Source of the DNA: Sanguibacter hominis ATCC BAA-789
GTDB taxonomy: Bacteria; Actinomycetota; Actinomycetes; Actinomycetales; Cellulomonadaceae
Direction: 5' to 3'
Assembly (NCBI RefSeq): GCF_012396185.1
Contig: NZ_JAAXOW010000001.1
Span: 1,354,691 to 1,418,690, forward strand
DNA: 64,000 nt
This document shows, one piece after another, positions 8,252-16,340 of this stretch (within the stretch, counting starts at the first letter, position 1; each line of letters begins with the position of its first letter). The notes below the pieces were generated by a model, which made no database searches, had not been told where the DNA came from, and saw only the letters and a list, made by a program, of their open reading frames with translations. The position numbers and the translations under genes are program-made.

Positions 8252-8469
8252 AGGTAGGCCCTCCCGCTCGAGGTAGGGCCTGTCACGTGAGGTAGTGCCT
8301 TGGAGGGCCCTACCTGGGGTGCGGCCCCCTACCTCGCGTGCAGCCCCCTACTTCGGCACCACCTCGCGTGGGGTAGGCCCTCCGCTCGAGGTAGGGCCTG
8401 TCACGTGAGGTAGTGCCCTGGAGGGCCCTACCTGGGGTGCGGCCCCCTACCTCGCGTGCAGCCCCCTAC
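8252..8469. repeat. GAGGTAG repeat locus 1: tandem duplication, 118-bp period
   Basis: An 88-bp unit occurs at 8264-8351 and again at 8382-8469 with one mismatch (gtgccTtgg against gtgccCtgg), giving a 118-bp period and just under two copies. Each unit holds several GAGGTAG or CTACCTC motifs in opposite orientations and could fold into hairpins. It fills the gap between the small hypothetical gene and the YigZ-type gene. The same motifs recur at 24230-24299 and 51794-51865, so this is a dispersed repeat family and not a local accident. There are no spacers of CRISPR type. Confidence 0.85.
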
Positions 8470-8481
8470 CCGGTGCGCGGT

Positions 8482-9141
8482 TCAGTGCAGGTCGGCGACG
8501 CGGGTGCCGACGTGGAGCGCCTCGAGGGTGCCCGCGCTCGCGGTGGCGAGCGTGGTGTCGAGAGCGGCGCGCGACCGCGCTGGCACGAGCAGCGTGAACG
8601 TCGCGGTCGCGGCGTACGCGACGTCGTCGAGCACCGCGTCGTGGTGGGTGACCCAGTCCCGCAGCACGTGCTCGATGCGCCCCGCCTCGGCGTGCGGGAC
8701 GTCGACGAGCACCTCGTCGAGCAGGGCGCGCCGCACGATCGGGGCGCGGTCGAGCGTCTCGGAGACTGCGGAGGAGTAGGCGCGCACGAGCCCGCCGGCG
8801 CCGAGCAGGATCCCGCCGAAGTATCGGGTGACGACGGTGACGACGTCGGTCATGTTCCGATGGCGCAGCACCTCGAGCATGGGGATGCCGGCGGTGCCGG
8901 AGGGTTCGCCGTCGTCGGAGGAGCGTTGCTGGTCGGCGTGCGTGCCGACGACGAGCGCGACGCACGAGTGGCGTGCGTCCCAGAACTCCTTGCGGACGGC
9001 GGCGACGACGGCGTCCGCCTCGGCGACGGAGCCGACGTGCACGGCGCGTGCGATGAACCGGGACTTCTTGATGACGAGCTCGTGGACGGTGGTGCCGGCG
9101 ACGGTCGAGGGCAGGGCCTCGGGTTCTCTCGCGCCGGTCAC
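8482..9141 (-). CDS. IMPACT/YigZ family protein
   Basis: A 219-residue member of the YigZ/IMPACT family. The N-terminal domain carries the signature SSDDGEPSGTAGIPMLEVL and then VVTRYFGGILLGAGGLVRAY (residues 85-125); a smaller C-terminal alpha/beta domain follows. The eukaryotic relative inhibits GCN2 signalling, while bacterial members are often described as ribosome-associated or of unknown role. The start is GTG, with GATGAT 6 nt upstream and no clear Shine-Dalgarno. Confidence 0.88.
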   Translation of the reverse strand: MTGAREPEALPSTVAGTTVHELVIKKSRFIARAVHVGSVAEADAVVAAVRKEFWDARHSCVALVVGTHADQQRSSDDGEPSGTAGIPMLEVLRHRNMTDVVTVVTRYFGGILLGAGGLVRAYSSAVSETLDRAPIVRRALLDEVLVDVPHAEAGRIEHVLRDWVTHHDAVLDDVAYAATATFTLLVPARSRAALDTTLATASAGTLEALHVGTRVADLH

Positions 9142-9229
9142 GGTCTCATCATCCCAGTCGCGGCCGGGCGCGCGGCGCGGCGAGGTGGCACGTCGAGCGG
9201 CGGACGGGCCGCGCCCGGAGGGCAGAGGC

Positions 9230-9829
9230 TCAGCCGCCCGGCAGCATCCGGGTCTCGGGCGCGGGGAGCTGTGCGGCGGGGGCGAGCGGCGACATGGCGC
9301 CGATGATCTGGTCGAGCACGGCGAGCGCGCGGCGGCTGCCCTCGGGCCCGACCTCGCGGACGGCGGCGTCGGTCGCGCGGATCTGCACGGCTTCGGCCTG
9401 GGTGAGGACGGCGCGGCCGGCGTCGGTGAGGTGGATCGCTGCCGCGCGGCCGGCGTCGTCGTGGACGATGCCGACGAGGCCGCGGGCGGCGAGGGACTCG
9501 GCGGTCGCGACGACGGCGTCGGTCGTCATGCCGACGGCGCGGCCGAGGCGGCGCGGGTGGTCGTCGTGCTCGTGGCGGGCGGCGTCGAGCGCGTCGAGGA
9601 GCGCGAGCTCGCTGCGGCGCAGGCCGGACTCCTGCTCGACGAGGTGGAGGAGGGTGTCACCGAGCTCCTTGAGCTGGTCGACGCGGTCGAGGATCGCGAG
9701 GGTGGTCGCGAAGTCGCCGGCGCTGGACGTGGGTTCGTGGCGGGCGTCGCTGCGCACGAGTGCGACGGTGCCCGGTGAGAGGTGCAGCGTGTCCGGGGAG
9801 GTGGCGACTGTGTCACTGTCCATGGTCAC
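9230..9829 (-). CDS. MarR-like winged-helix regulator
   Basis: A protein of up to 199 residues with a MarR-like winged helix. ELGDTLLHLVEQESGLRRSE is followed by a recognition region VGMTTDAVVATAESLAARGLV and a wing ending HLTDAGRAVLTQAEAVQI. The N-terminal 35 residues (Thr/Ser-rich) and the C-terminal tail are not family-specific. Two starts are possible: GTG at 9829 or ATG at 9823, and neither has a good ribosome site. The target is unknown; the next gene downstream on this strand is the YigZ-type gene. Confidence 0.72.
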   Translation of the reverse strand: MTMDSDTVATSPDTLHLSPGTVALVRSDARHEPTSSAGDFATTLAILDRVDQLKELGDTLLHLVEQESGLRRSELALLDALDAARHEHDDHPRRLGRAVGMTTDAVVATAESLAARGLVGIVHDDAGRAAAIHLTDAGRAVLTQAEAVQIRATDAAVREVGPEGSRRALAVLDQIIGAMSPLAPAAQLPAPETRMLPGG

Positions 9830-9876
9830 GAGCGTGTCACGGTGCGCTGTGAGGTCGCTGGGAGGAACGGTGGAGA

Positions 9877-10161
9877 TCAGGAGGCGAGGCGGGGCAGGAC
9901 GACGAGGAGCAGGTTGACAGCGGCGCCTGCGCCGCCGACGAGTGCGCCGGTGAGCGCGGTGCGTCGCGCGGCGAGGGCCTGCGTGCGGCGGCGTACGACG
10001 ACGAACAGCACGACGGCGAGGGCCGCGAGCGCGAGGGGCGCGACGGTGAGGAGGCTCGTCGCTCCCGCGACGGCACCCACGGCGACCGTCGCGCCGGCGA
10101 GCCGCTCGTCGGTCCGGTGGCGGCCGTGCGCGAGGGTCGTCGGCTCCGGGGTGGTGGGCAT
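9877..10161 (-). CDS. Small membrane protein, two hydrophobic segments
   Basis: A 94-residue protein with two or three hydrophobic stretches: ATVAVGAVAGATSLLTVAPL and LALAALAVVLFVVVRRR, then GALVGGAGAAVNLLLVVLP. The loop RRRTQALAARR is basic. I chose the ATG that follows AAGG with 8 nt spacing over a start 12 codons earlier. No function is recognised. Confidence 0.6.
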   Translation of the reverse strand: MPTTPEPTTLAHGRHRTDERLAGATVAVGAVAGATSLLTVAPLALAALAVVLFVVVRRRTQALAARRTALTGALVGGAGAAVNLLLVVLPRLAS

Positions 10162-10207
10162 GCGCCCCACCTTGGCGTGTCGTGGGCCGTGCGGCAAGAG
10201 CGTCCCG

Positions 10208-10795
10208 TCAGGGGGTGTCCTGCACGACGACCGCCTGCCCGCTGGTCTCGGTGCCTCCGCTGGTGCGGACGGTGAGCAGCCCGACGAGGCCGAGCACGAC
10301 GAGCAGCTGGAGGGTCACGGCGATCCCGCCGAGCCAGACGCCGGCGGTCGCGAGGCCGGGCCGGGTGGTGCCGTCGCGGCGGGCGGACCGTCCGAGGATG
10401 ATCGCGACGATGCCGAACGCGAGGCCGATGAAGGGCAGGAGGACGGCGGCGATGCCGGCGACGAGCGCGCCGACGGCGCTGGTGTCGCCTGGTGCGCGCG
10501 GCGCTGCGGGTGCGGGCTGAGGGGGCGTGCCTGCATCGACGATCCCGGACTCGAGGAGGCCTGCGGCGACGTCTTCGGGGGTGCCGAGCTGGGCGAGGAT
10601 CGCGGTGATGTCGTCGTCGGTCGCGGGGTGCCCGAGCGAGGCGAGCGCGTCGTCGAGGTGCTCGCGGACGGATCCGAGGGCGTCGGCGCGGTCGACGGGG
10701 GAGGCGGTGGCGAGCATCCGGCCGAGGTCGTCGAGGTATCGGTCGACGCGGGCGGCGAGCGTGGGCTCGAGGGGGTGCTGCTGGGTGTCAGTCAT
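10208..10795 (-). CDS. HAAS-domain (DUF1700-like) membrane protein
   Basis: A 195-residue protein. The N-terminal 75 residues form a helical HAAS-type domain (LAARVDRYLDDLGRML, REHLDDALASLG, ILAQLGTPEDVAAGLL), followed by an Ala/Pro linker and three hydrophobic segments in the C-terminal half. Such proteins are typically encoded with a PadR repressor and often affect membrane or envelope functions, but the mechanism is unclear. Its ATG overlaps the padR stop by 4 nt, so the two form an operon. Confidence 0.78.
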   Translation of the reverse strand: MTDTQQHPLEPTLAARVDRYLDDLGRMLATASPVDRADALGSVREHLDDALASLGHPATDDDITAILAQLGTPEDVAAGLLESGIVDAGTPPQPAPAAPRAPGDTSAVGALVAGIAAVLLPFIGLAFGIVAIILGRSARRDGTTRPGLATAGVWLGGIAVTLQLLVVLGLVGLLTVRTSGGTETSGQAVVVQDTP

Positions 10796-11136
10796 GAGTG
10801 GCTCCCGAGGAGTGCGGAGTCGACCGCGTCGCGGAACTGGCTCCAGACGGTCGTGAACTGGTGGAGGGACTGGCGGCCGGCGGGCGTCAGCGAGTAGTAG
10901 CGGCGGGGCGGGCCTGACGGGGACTCGCGCCAGGAGGTCTCGACGAGTCCTTGGCGGCGCAGGCGGGCGAGGAGGGGGTAGAGGGTGCCTTCACCGTTCA
11001 TGAGGATGCCGTCGGCGCTCAGGCGTGCGCCGATGTCGAGGCCGTAGGCCTCGCCGTCGCGGAGGAGGGCGAGGACGCAGTACTCGACGCTCCCGCGCCG
11101 CAGGTGCGACAGGATGGACTCGTCACCGGGTTCCAT
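10792..11136 (-). CDS. PadR family transcriptional regulator
   Basis: A 114-residue PadR winged helix. The block GSVEYCVLALLRDGEAYGLDI, then NGEGTLYPLLARLRRQGLVE and RRYYSLTPAGRQSLHQF define the family. It is the short PadR type, which lacks a long C-terminal helix domain. It probably represses its own operon with the HAAS-domain gene. TACCTT lies 7 nt before the ATG and no Shine-Dalgarno is visible, so the mRNA is probably leaderless. Confidence 0.88.
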   Translation of the reverse strand: MEPGDESILSHLRRGSVEYCVLALLRDGEAYGLDIGARLSADGILMNGEGTLYPLLARLRRQGLVETSWRESPSGPPRRYYSLTPAGRQSLHQFTTVWSQFRDAVDSALLGSHS

Positions 11137-11143
11137 GCGTCAC

Positions 11144-11149
11144 AAGGTA
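11144..11149 (-). promoter_or_regulatory. -10 box (TACCTT) of leaderless padR
   Basis: On the minus strand TACCTT (TAnnnT) ends 7 nt before the padR ATG. Confidence 0.5.
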
Positions 11150-11188
11150 CCTGCGAACCGGGAGCCCCACAAGGTGGTCCTGGGTGCT

Positions 11189-12037
11189 TCAGCCCGCGAG
11201 CAGCTTCCGGATCGCCCGAGCGAGCCCGTCCTCGGCGTTCGACGTCGTCACCCACGTCGCCTCCGCCTGCACCTCGGCCGACGCGTTCGCCATCGCGACC
11301 GACGTCCCTGCGTGCGCGAACATACCGAGGTCGTTCGGGCCGTCGCCCACCGCCGCCATCTCGGCACGCGCGATCCCCAGGTCGGCGGCGAGCTGGTCGA
11401 TCCCGGTCGACTTGTCTACGCCCGGCGCGACGATCTCGAGGTAGTGCTCGCCCGACAAGAACGCGTCGCACCCCGCAGGGAGCGCGGCGGCGATCCCGGG
11501 CACCAGGTCCGGCAGCCCGTGCGCGGGCGGCACCATGAGCTTGTGCGGACCCGCCGCGCCGGGCGCGAGCTGCGCCTCGCCCAGGAGCCCCGCCGGGGCC
11601 TGGCCCGTCGCCTTCTGCTCCCACTCGCCGTACCCGTCCCAGCGGGACGGGAACCAGCCCGCGCCGTCGTACCAGTTCGCGACGTGCCCCGCGGCGAGGA
11701 CCTGCTCGACGATCGTGCGCGCGACCTCGTGGTCGAGGCGTGTCGAGTGCAGCTCGGTGAACGTCCCGTCGGCGTGGCACTGCCCGACGAGCGCGCCCTG
11801 GAATGCGACGACGCAGCCCGCGAGCGGCGCGTACGGGACGTCGAGCAGCCCCAGCTCCTCGACGAGGTGCCGCATCGCGAGCGGCCCGCGAGCCGACGCG
11901 AGCACCACCGAGACACCCGCGGCGGTCGCCTCGGCGACCGCCGCGCGCACCTCGGCGGAGATGCGGTGGTCGGGCGTGAGGAGGGTCCCGTCGACGTCGG
12001 ACGCGATCAGGCGGACGGGGGCGGTGGTGCCAGGCAT
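11189..12037 (-). CDS. Cof-type HAD-IIB phosphatase
   Basis: A 282-residue haloacid-dehalogenase-like phosphatase. Motif I is IASDVDGTLLTP (nucleophile Asp), motif II is the Ser of VVLASARGP, and motif IV is VGDGPNDLGMF with the Mg-binding aspartates. A C2 cap lies between motifs II and III, as expected for Cof-type sugar or coenzyme phosphatases. The substrate cannot be inferred. It is divergent from the malY-like gene across 56 bp. CATGCT lies 6 nt before its ATG, so it may also be leaderless. Confidence 0.87.
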   Translation of the reverse strand: MPGTTAPVRLIASDVDGTLLTPDHRISAEVRAAVAEATAAGVSVVLASARGPLAMRHLVEELGLLDVPYAPLAGCVVAFQGALVGQCHADGTFTELHSTRLDHEVARTIVEQVLAAGHVANWYDGAGWFPSRWDGYGEWEQKATGQAPAGLLGEAQLAPGAAGPHKLMVPPAHGLPDLVPGIAAALPAGCDAFLSGEHYLEIVAPGVDKSTGIDQLAADLGIARAEMAAVGDGPNDLGMFAHAGTSVAMANASAEVQAEATWVTTSNAEDGLARAIRKLLAG

Positions 12038-12080
12038 GCGTCAAGCATGCCTGCTCGAGGCCGTGCCTCGTGCTGCGCGA

Positions 12081-12086
12081 TACGGT
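12081..12086 (+). promoter_or_regulatory. -10 box (TACGGT) of leaderless malY-like gene
   Basis: TACGGT fits TAnnnT and ends 7 nt before the ATG. No other ribosome site is seen. Confidence 0.5.
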
Positions 12087-12093
12087 CGAGGCC

Positions 12094-13272
12094 ATGGACG
12101 ACCTTCTCGACGTGCTCACCCTCGACCAGCTCCGGGCGCGGACGAGCGTCCGCTGGAGCCACTACCCGGACGACGTGCTCCCGCTGTGGGTCGCCGAGAT
12201 GGACGTGCCGCTCGCGGAGCCGGTCCGCCAGGCGGTCCGCGCGCTCCTCGACGCGCACGACGTCGGCTACCCGCCGGAGGACGGGGCGCTCACGACGGCG
12301 TTCGCCGGGTTCGCGGCGCGGCGCTGGGGCTGGACCGTCGACCCGACGGCCGTGCGGCAGCTGACCGACGTCATGACGGCGGTGCAGACCGCCGTCGCAG
12401 CGGTCGTCGCCCCCGGTGGCGTCGTGATCGTCCCGACGCCCGTCTACGGACCGTTCCGCTGGTACACGGAGGGCGCTGGCCGCCGCGTCGAGACCGTCTC
12501 CTTGCGCGACGACCGGCTCGACGTGGCGGCGATCGACGCGACGGCCGCGCGCGTGCGCGCCGAGGTCGGCCCGGGAGCGGGCATCGCGCTGCTGCTGTGC
12601 AACCCGCACAACCCGACGGGCGTCGTGCACTCGCGCGAGGAGCTGGCAGCGCTCGCGGACGTCGCCGCACGGCACGACGTGCGGGTCGTGTCGGACGAGG
12701 CGCACGCCCCGCTCGTGCTGCCCGGCTCGCCCGCGTACGTCCCGTATCTCGAGGTGGACCCGCGCGGGCTCGCGGTGCACTCGGCGGCGAAGGCGTGGAA
12801 CCTCGCGGGGTTCAAGTCGGCGCTGCTCGTCGCGGGGGACGAGGCGCACGACGTCCTCGCGCGCGTGCCTGCGTACCTGTCGGACGCCGTCGGGCACGTG
12901 AGCATGGCCGCGCACGCGGCCGCGTACCGCGAGGGGGAGGCGTGGCTCGACGAGCTGCTGCCCGCGCTCGCGCGTCGGCGCGACCTGCTGGTCGAGCTGG
13001 TGGGGGAGCACCTGCCGGGCGCGCGTGTCCGGGCGCCTGAGGCGACGTATCTCGGGTGGGTGGACCTGCGCGCGGCGGGTCCCGACGGCGCCGGGCTCGG
13101 CGACGACCCGGCGAAGGTCTTCCTCGTGGAGGGGCGGGTCGCGCTGTCGCGTGGCCTGGACTTCGGGCCGGGGGGTGAGGGCCACGTGCGGGTGAACTGT
13201 GCGACGCGGTCGGACGTGCTGAGGGAGGCGCTCGCGCGGATGGGCGAGGTGGCTGCCGGTCGTCGCGGGTGA
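12094..13272 (+). CDS. MalY/PatB-type PLP-dependent C-S lyase (aminotransferase fold)
   Basis: A 392-residue fold-type I PLP enzyme. Near the N terminus it has WSHYPDDVLPLWVAEMDVPL, a MalY/PatB feature. LLLCNPHNPTGVVH and VVSDEAHAPLVL follow, and the PLP-lysine motif is HSAAKAWNLAGFKSALLV. The family cleaves cystathionine or related C-S bonds, and some members moonlight as regulators. Eight in-frame codons precede the chosen ATG from a GTG, but the ATG has a well-placed TACGGT -10 box. A hairpin that includes its stop codon probably ends transcription. Confidence 0.88.
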   Translation: MDDLLDVLTLDQLRARTSVRWSHYPDDVLPLWVAEMDVPLAEPVRQAVRALLDAHDVGYPPEDGALTTAFAGFAARRWGWTVDPTAVRQLTDVMTAVQTAVAAVVAPGGVVIVPTPVYGPFRWYTEGAGRRVETVSLRDDRLDVAAIDATAARVRAEVGPGAGIALLLCNPHNPTGVVHSREELAALADVAARHDVRVVSDEAHAPLVLPGSPAYVPYLEVDPRGLAVHSAAKAWNLAGFKSALLVAGDEAHDVLARVPAYLSDAVGHVSMAAHAAAYREGEAWLDELLPALARRRDLLVELVGEHLPGARVRAPEATYLGWVDLRAAGPDGAGLGDDPAKVFLVEGRVALSRGLDFGPGGEGHVRVNCATRSDVLREALARMGEVAAGRRG

Positions 13273-13299
13273 TCGACGTGTGACGGAGACGTCACCCGC
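13265..13299 (+). terminator. Hairpin at the end of the malY-like gene
   Basis: GCGGGTGA and TCACCCGC form 8-bp arms; the left arm includes the TGA stop codon. A smaller palindrome, GTGACG-GAGA-CGTCAC, is nested at 13280-13295. There is no U-tract, as is usual for high-GC actinobacteria. Confidence 0.5.
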
Positions 13300-13304
13300 A
13301 GCCC

Positions 13305-13334
13305 TTCACGATACCGACGAGGCGTTGGTAAATT
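13305..13334 (+). promoter_or_regulatory. Promoter of the FtsX/LolD-like ABC operon
   Basis: TTCACG, an 18-nt spacer and TAAATT form a plausible vegetative promoter in an unusually AT-rich spot 36 nt before the permease ATG. The 5' leader would carry the GAAGGG ribosome site. Confidence 0.5.
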
Positions 13335-13369
13335 TATCGACACCACGTCGGCAACCCGAAGGGTCCCCC

Positions 13370-14500
13370 ATGTTCCTCGCACTGCGCGAGCTACGATTCG
13401 CGCGCACCCGCTTCGCGCTCATGGGCGCGGTCATCGCGCTCGTCTCCGTCCTCGTCGTCCTCCTGTCCGGCCTCTCCGCCGGCCTCGTCAACGACGGCGT
13501 CTCCGGACTCAAGCAGCTTCCCGTCACGCACTTCTCGTTCGAGGGGGGCACCAAGACGGACGCAGCGTTCACGCGCTCCATCATCGATGTCGAGCAGGTC
13601 GACAAGCTCGCCGAGCAGCCCGGCGTCACCGACGCCGCGCCGTACGGGCTCATGCTCGCCAACGCCAAGAAGGACGACGGCGGCCAGCCCGTCGACCTGA
13701 CCCTCGTCGGCGTCGAGGAGGGCTCCTTCGTCGCGCCGTCCGCCGTCGCCGAGGGCGACCTCGTCGGCCAGGCCGACGGCATCGTCGTCTCGTCGACCGC
13801 GAAGGACGCCGGCCTCGAGCTCGGTGACAGGGTCACCCTCGAGCGGCTCGACCGCACCCTGACCGTCGTCGGCATCCTGCCCGAGCAGCACACGTTCGGC
13901 CACGTCGACATCGCGTACCTCCCGCTCGCCACCTGGCAGGAGCTGCACGCCGGCGGCGACGTCACCGTCGCTGCCGACGCCGAGGTCCCCGACGTCACGA
14001 CCGCCGCCGCCCTGCGCGTCGACGGCGACTTCGACCCGGCCGCCACCGACGCCGCTCTCGGCACCACGACGCTGACCCTCAAGGCATCGTTCGGCGCCTC
14101 TCCCGGCTACTCGGCCGAGACCGCGACGCTCATGCTCATCCAGGTGTTCCTGTACGCGATCTCCGCGCTCGTCGTCGGCGCGTTCTTCACCGTCTGGACG
14201 ATCCAGCGCCGCCACGAGATCGCCGTGATGCGCGCGATGGGTGCGACCCGCAAGTTCCTGCTCGCCGACAGCCTCGGCCAGGCCGCGCTGCTCCTCGCGG
14301 GCGCTATCGGCACCGGCTTCGCGGTCGGCATCGGGCTCGGTGCGCTCCTCCAGGGCACGGCGATGCCGTTCGCCCTCCAGGCTCCCGACCTCGCGGTCGC
14401 CGCAGTGCTCCTGGTCGTGCTCGGCATGGTCGGTGCTACCGCCGCCGTCATCCGCATCACCTCCGTCGACCCCCTGACCGCCCTGGGAGGGCAGCGATGA
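13370..14500 (+). CDS. ABC transporter permease, FtsX/MacB type
   Basis: A 376-residue permease with one N-terminal helix (FALMGAVIALVSVLVVLLSG), a large extracytoplasmic domain of about 220 residues, and three C-terminal helices in a FtsX domain. The FtsX motif HEIAVMRAMGATRKFLLADS lies between helices two and three. These four-helix permeases move lipids, lipoproteins or peptides outward, or act mechanically, and do not import solutes. GAAGGG sits 6 nt before the ATG; earlier in-frame codons lack a ribosome site. Its stop overlaps the ATPase start by 4 nt. Confidence 0.88.
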   Translation: MFLALRELRFARTRFALMGAVIALVSVLVVLLSGLSAGLVNDGVSGLKQLPVTHFSFEGGTKTDAAFTRSIIDVEQVDKLAEQPGVTDAAPYGLMLANAKKDDGGQPVDLTLVGVEEGSFVAPSAVAEGDLVGQADGIVVSSTAKDAGLELGDRVTLERLDRTLTVVGILPEQHTFGHVDIAYLPLATWQELHAGGDVTVAADAEVPDVTTAAALRVDGDFDPAATDAALGTTTLTLKASFGASPGYSAETATLMLIQVFLYAISALVVGAFFTVWTIQRRHEIAVMRAMGATRKFLLADSLGQAALLLAGAIGTGFAVGIGLGALLQGTAMPFALQAPDLAVAAVLLVVLGMVGATAAVIRITSVDPLTALGGQR

Positions 14501-15201
14501 ACGACTCCACCCAGTCCCGCTCCGTCCTCGAGCTCGAGGGTGTGACCCTGCGGCACGGCGACGGCGACTCGACCGTCACGGCGCTCGAGGCCGTCAACCT
14601 GGACGTCACCGCTGGCGAGCTCGTCGCGGTGGTCGGGCCGTCGGGCTCCGGCAAGTCCTCGCTCCTGGCTGTCGCCGGCGCGCTCGTGACTCCCGAGTCC
14701 GGCACCGTCCGGGTCGACGGCGTCGACCTGGGCTCGGCCGACGCGAGCACGAAGGCGCGGCTGCGTCGCGAGCGGATCGGCTTCGTGTTCCAGTCGGGCA
14801 ACCTCATCCCGGCGCTGACGTGCCTCGACCAGCTGCGGCTCGCGCTCAAGATCGCGGGCATGTCGCCGGACGACGAGCGCGCTCGTGACCCGCGCGAGCT
14901 CCTCGACGCCGTGTCGATGAGCCACAAGGCGGACCGTCGCCCGCACGAGCTGTCCGGCGGTGAGCGGCAGCGCGTCGGTATCGCGCGCGCGTTCATGACG
15001 AGCCCCGCGCTGCTCCTCGTCGACGAGCCGACCGCGGCCCTCGACCGGGCGCGCAGCCACGAGGTCGTCGAGCTCCTCGCGAAGGAGGTCGCCACGTTCG
15101 GCGCCGGCGCGCTCATGGTCACCCACGACCACGACGTCCTCGAGCACTGCGACCGCGTGCTCGAGATGGTCGACGGCTCGCTCGGAGCGCCCGCCCGCTG
15201 A
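14497..15201 (+). CDS. ABC transporter ATP-binding protein, LolD/MacB type
   Basis: A 234-residue ATPase that powers the overlapping permease. Walker A is VGPSGSGKSSLL, the Q-loop lies in GFVFQSGNLIPALT, the signature is LSGGERQRVGIARAFM, Walker B is LLLVDEPTAALD, and the switch His is in MVTHDHDVL. All catalytic residues are intact. The TetR gene downstream is separated by a strong terminator, so regulation by it is only a guess. Confidence 0.92.
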   Translation: MNDSTQSRSVLELEGVTLRHGDGDSTVTALEAVNLDVTAGELVAVVGPSGSGKSSLLAVAGALVTPESGTVRVDGVDLGSADASTKARLRRERIGFVFQSGNLIPALTCLDQLRLALKIAGMSPDDERARDPRELLDAVSMSHKADRRPHELSGGERQRVGIARAFMTSPALLLVDEPTAALDRARSHEVVELLAKEVATFGAGALMVTHDHDVLEHCDRVLEMVDGSLGAPAR

Positions 15202-15226
15202 CGAGGGCACGACTGCCCCGCGATCT

Positions 15227-15270
15227 CACGCACGACGCCGACCCCTGGCTGGGGGTCGGCGTCGTGCGTG
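15227..15270 (+). terminator. Terminator of the ABC exporter operon
   Basis: A perfect 19-bp stem (CACGCACGACGCCGACCCC on the left arm) with a 6-nt loop lies 26 nt after the ATPase stop. It is one of the most stable hairpins in the window. Confidence 0.8.
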
Positions 15271-15295
15271 GTCCAATAGTCACGAAGGAGGGGAC

Positions 15296-15868
15296 ATGCC
15301 GAGGATCAACGCCGCGACGCTCGTGGAGCACCGCGCGGCCCAGCGGCGCGCGGTGCTTGACGCCGCTCGCGAGCTCGTCTCGGAGCGGGGCGGGGACTTC
15401 ACGCTCGGCCAGGTCGCCGCGAGGGCGGGGCTCGCCCGCCCGAGCCTCTACCAGTACTTCGCGTCACGCGAGGAGCTCGTCGAGGCCGTCGTGATGGACG
15501 TGTTCCCCCGCTGGTCGGCGCGGATCGTGGAGGTCGTCGAGGCTGCCTCCAGCCCGCGCGAGGCCGTCCTCGCGTATGCGGAGGTCAACCTCGAGCTCGT
15601 CGCGGGCGGGGAGCACGAGATCGCTGCCGCGCTCAGCACGATCGCCCCCCAGCCTGTCGTGGCGTTGCGCAGCGCGGAGATGCACCGGGAGATGCTCGAG
15701 CCCTTGGCGCGCACGCTCGGCCAGATGGGGGTCGACGACCCCGGCCGTGCGGCCGAGCTCGTCAACGCCGTCGTGCTCGCCGCGTCGCGGCAGGTCGAGT
15801 CGGGTGAGACTGTCGCCACGGTCATGAGCCGCGTCGAGGCTGTCCTCGCGCTCAGCGCGCGCACCTGA
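15296..15868 (+). CDS. TetR family transcriptional regulator
   Basis: A 190-residue TetR-type repressor. The N-terminal HTH reads RAVLDAARELVSERGGDFTL, then VAARAGLARPSLYQYFASRE, matching the family's helix-turn-helix. The rest is a helical ligand domain of normal length. A near-perfect AAGGAGG lies 5 nt before the ATG. It follows the ABC exporter but is separated from it by a strong terminator. Ligand and targets are unknown. Confidence 0.88.
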   Translation: MPRINAATLVEHRAAQRRAVLDAARELVSERGGDFTLGQVAARAGLARPSLYQYFASREELVEAVVMDVFPRWSARIVEVVEAASSPREAVLAYAEVNLELVAGGEHEIAAALSTIAPQPVVALRSAEMHREMLEPLARTLGQMGVDDPGRAAELVNAVVLAASRQVESGETVATVMSRVEAVLALSART

Positions 15869-15910
15869 CCGTTGCCGCTGCGGGGGATCAACTTCGCCAC
15901 GAAAGACGAG

Positions 15911-15943
15911 ACGACCGGGACCGGCTGAGCCGGCACCGGTCGT
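15911..15943. terminator. Bidirectional terminator, tetR / RsbW-like gene
   Basis: ACGACCGG and CCGGTCGT arms enclose a second CCGGC-TGA-GCCGG stem. It sits between two convergent genes and can serve both. Confidence 0.65.
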
Positions 15944-15962
15944 CAGTGCGTCGTGGGGACGG

Positions 15963-16340
15963 TCAGAGGGCGACCTCGAACCAGACGGACTTGAGCTGGC
16001 CGTCGAGCTCGTCGTAGCCCACGCCCCAGCGCGTCGCGAGCATGTCGACCAGGGCGACACCGCGACCGCCGGGCTGCGTGGGCGGCGGGTGCTTGATGAT
16101 CGGCAGGTCACGGGCGCAGTCGCGCACCTCGACGCGTGCGCGCTCCGCGTTGACGTGGATGATGAGGGAGACCGGCGGGACGGCGTGCGCCACCGCGTTC
16201 GTGACGACCTCGCTGACCAGCAAGATCATCACGTTGAGGGTCTCGCCCTCGATCCCAGCCTCGGTGAGCAGGTCGTGGGCCCATCGGCGTGCGGGCGCGA
16301 TCGCTGCGAAGTGCGGCTCGATCTCGAGCGCGTGCTGCAT
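15963..16340 (-). CDS. RsbW/SpoIIAB-like ATP-binding anti-sigma factor kinase
   Basis: A 125-residue HATPase_c_2 domain protein. The N-box is ILLVSEVVTNAVAHA, and the G-box region is GGRGVALVDMLATRWG; the intervening RDCARDLPIIKHPP replaces the usual DxGxG, a common variation in actinobacterial members. Such kinases bind a sigma factor or phosphorylate an antagonist. No sigma factor or antagonist gene adjoins it. The chosen ATG has GGAGGGAGG just upstream; an upstream in-frame extension of 37 codons is Arg-rich and looks non-coding. Confidence 0.8.
   Translation of the reverse strand: MQHALEIEPHFAAIAPARRWAHDLLTEAGIEGETLNVMILLVSEVVTNAVAHAVPPVSLIIHVNAERARVEVRDCARDLPIIKHPPPTQPGGRGVALVDMLATRWGVGYDELDGQLKSVWFEVAL

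Noticed and set aside
8252..8469. CRISPR array
   Set aside because: The two 88-bp copies are too long and too few for CRISPR repeats, contain internal inverted repeats, and have no unique spacers or cas genes nearby.
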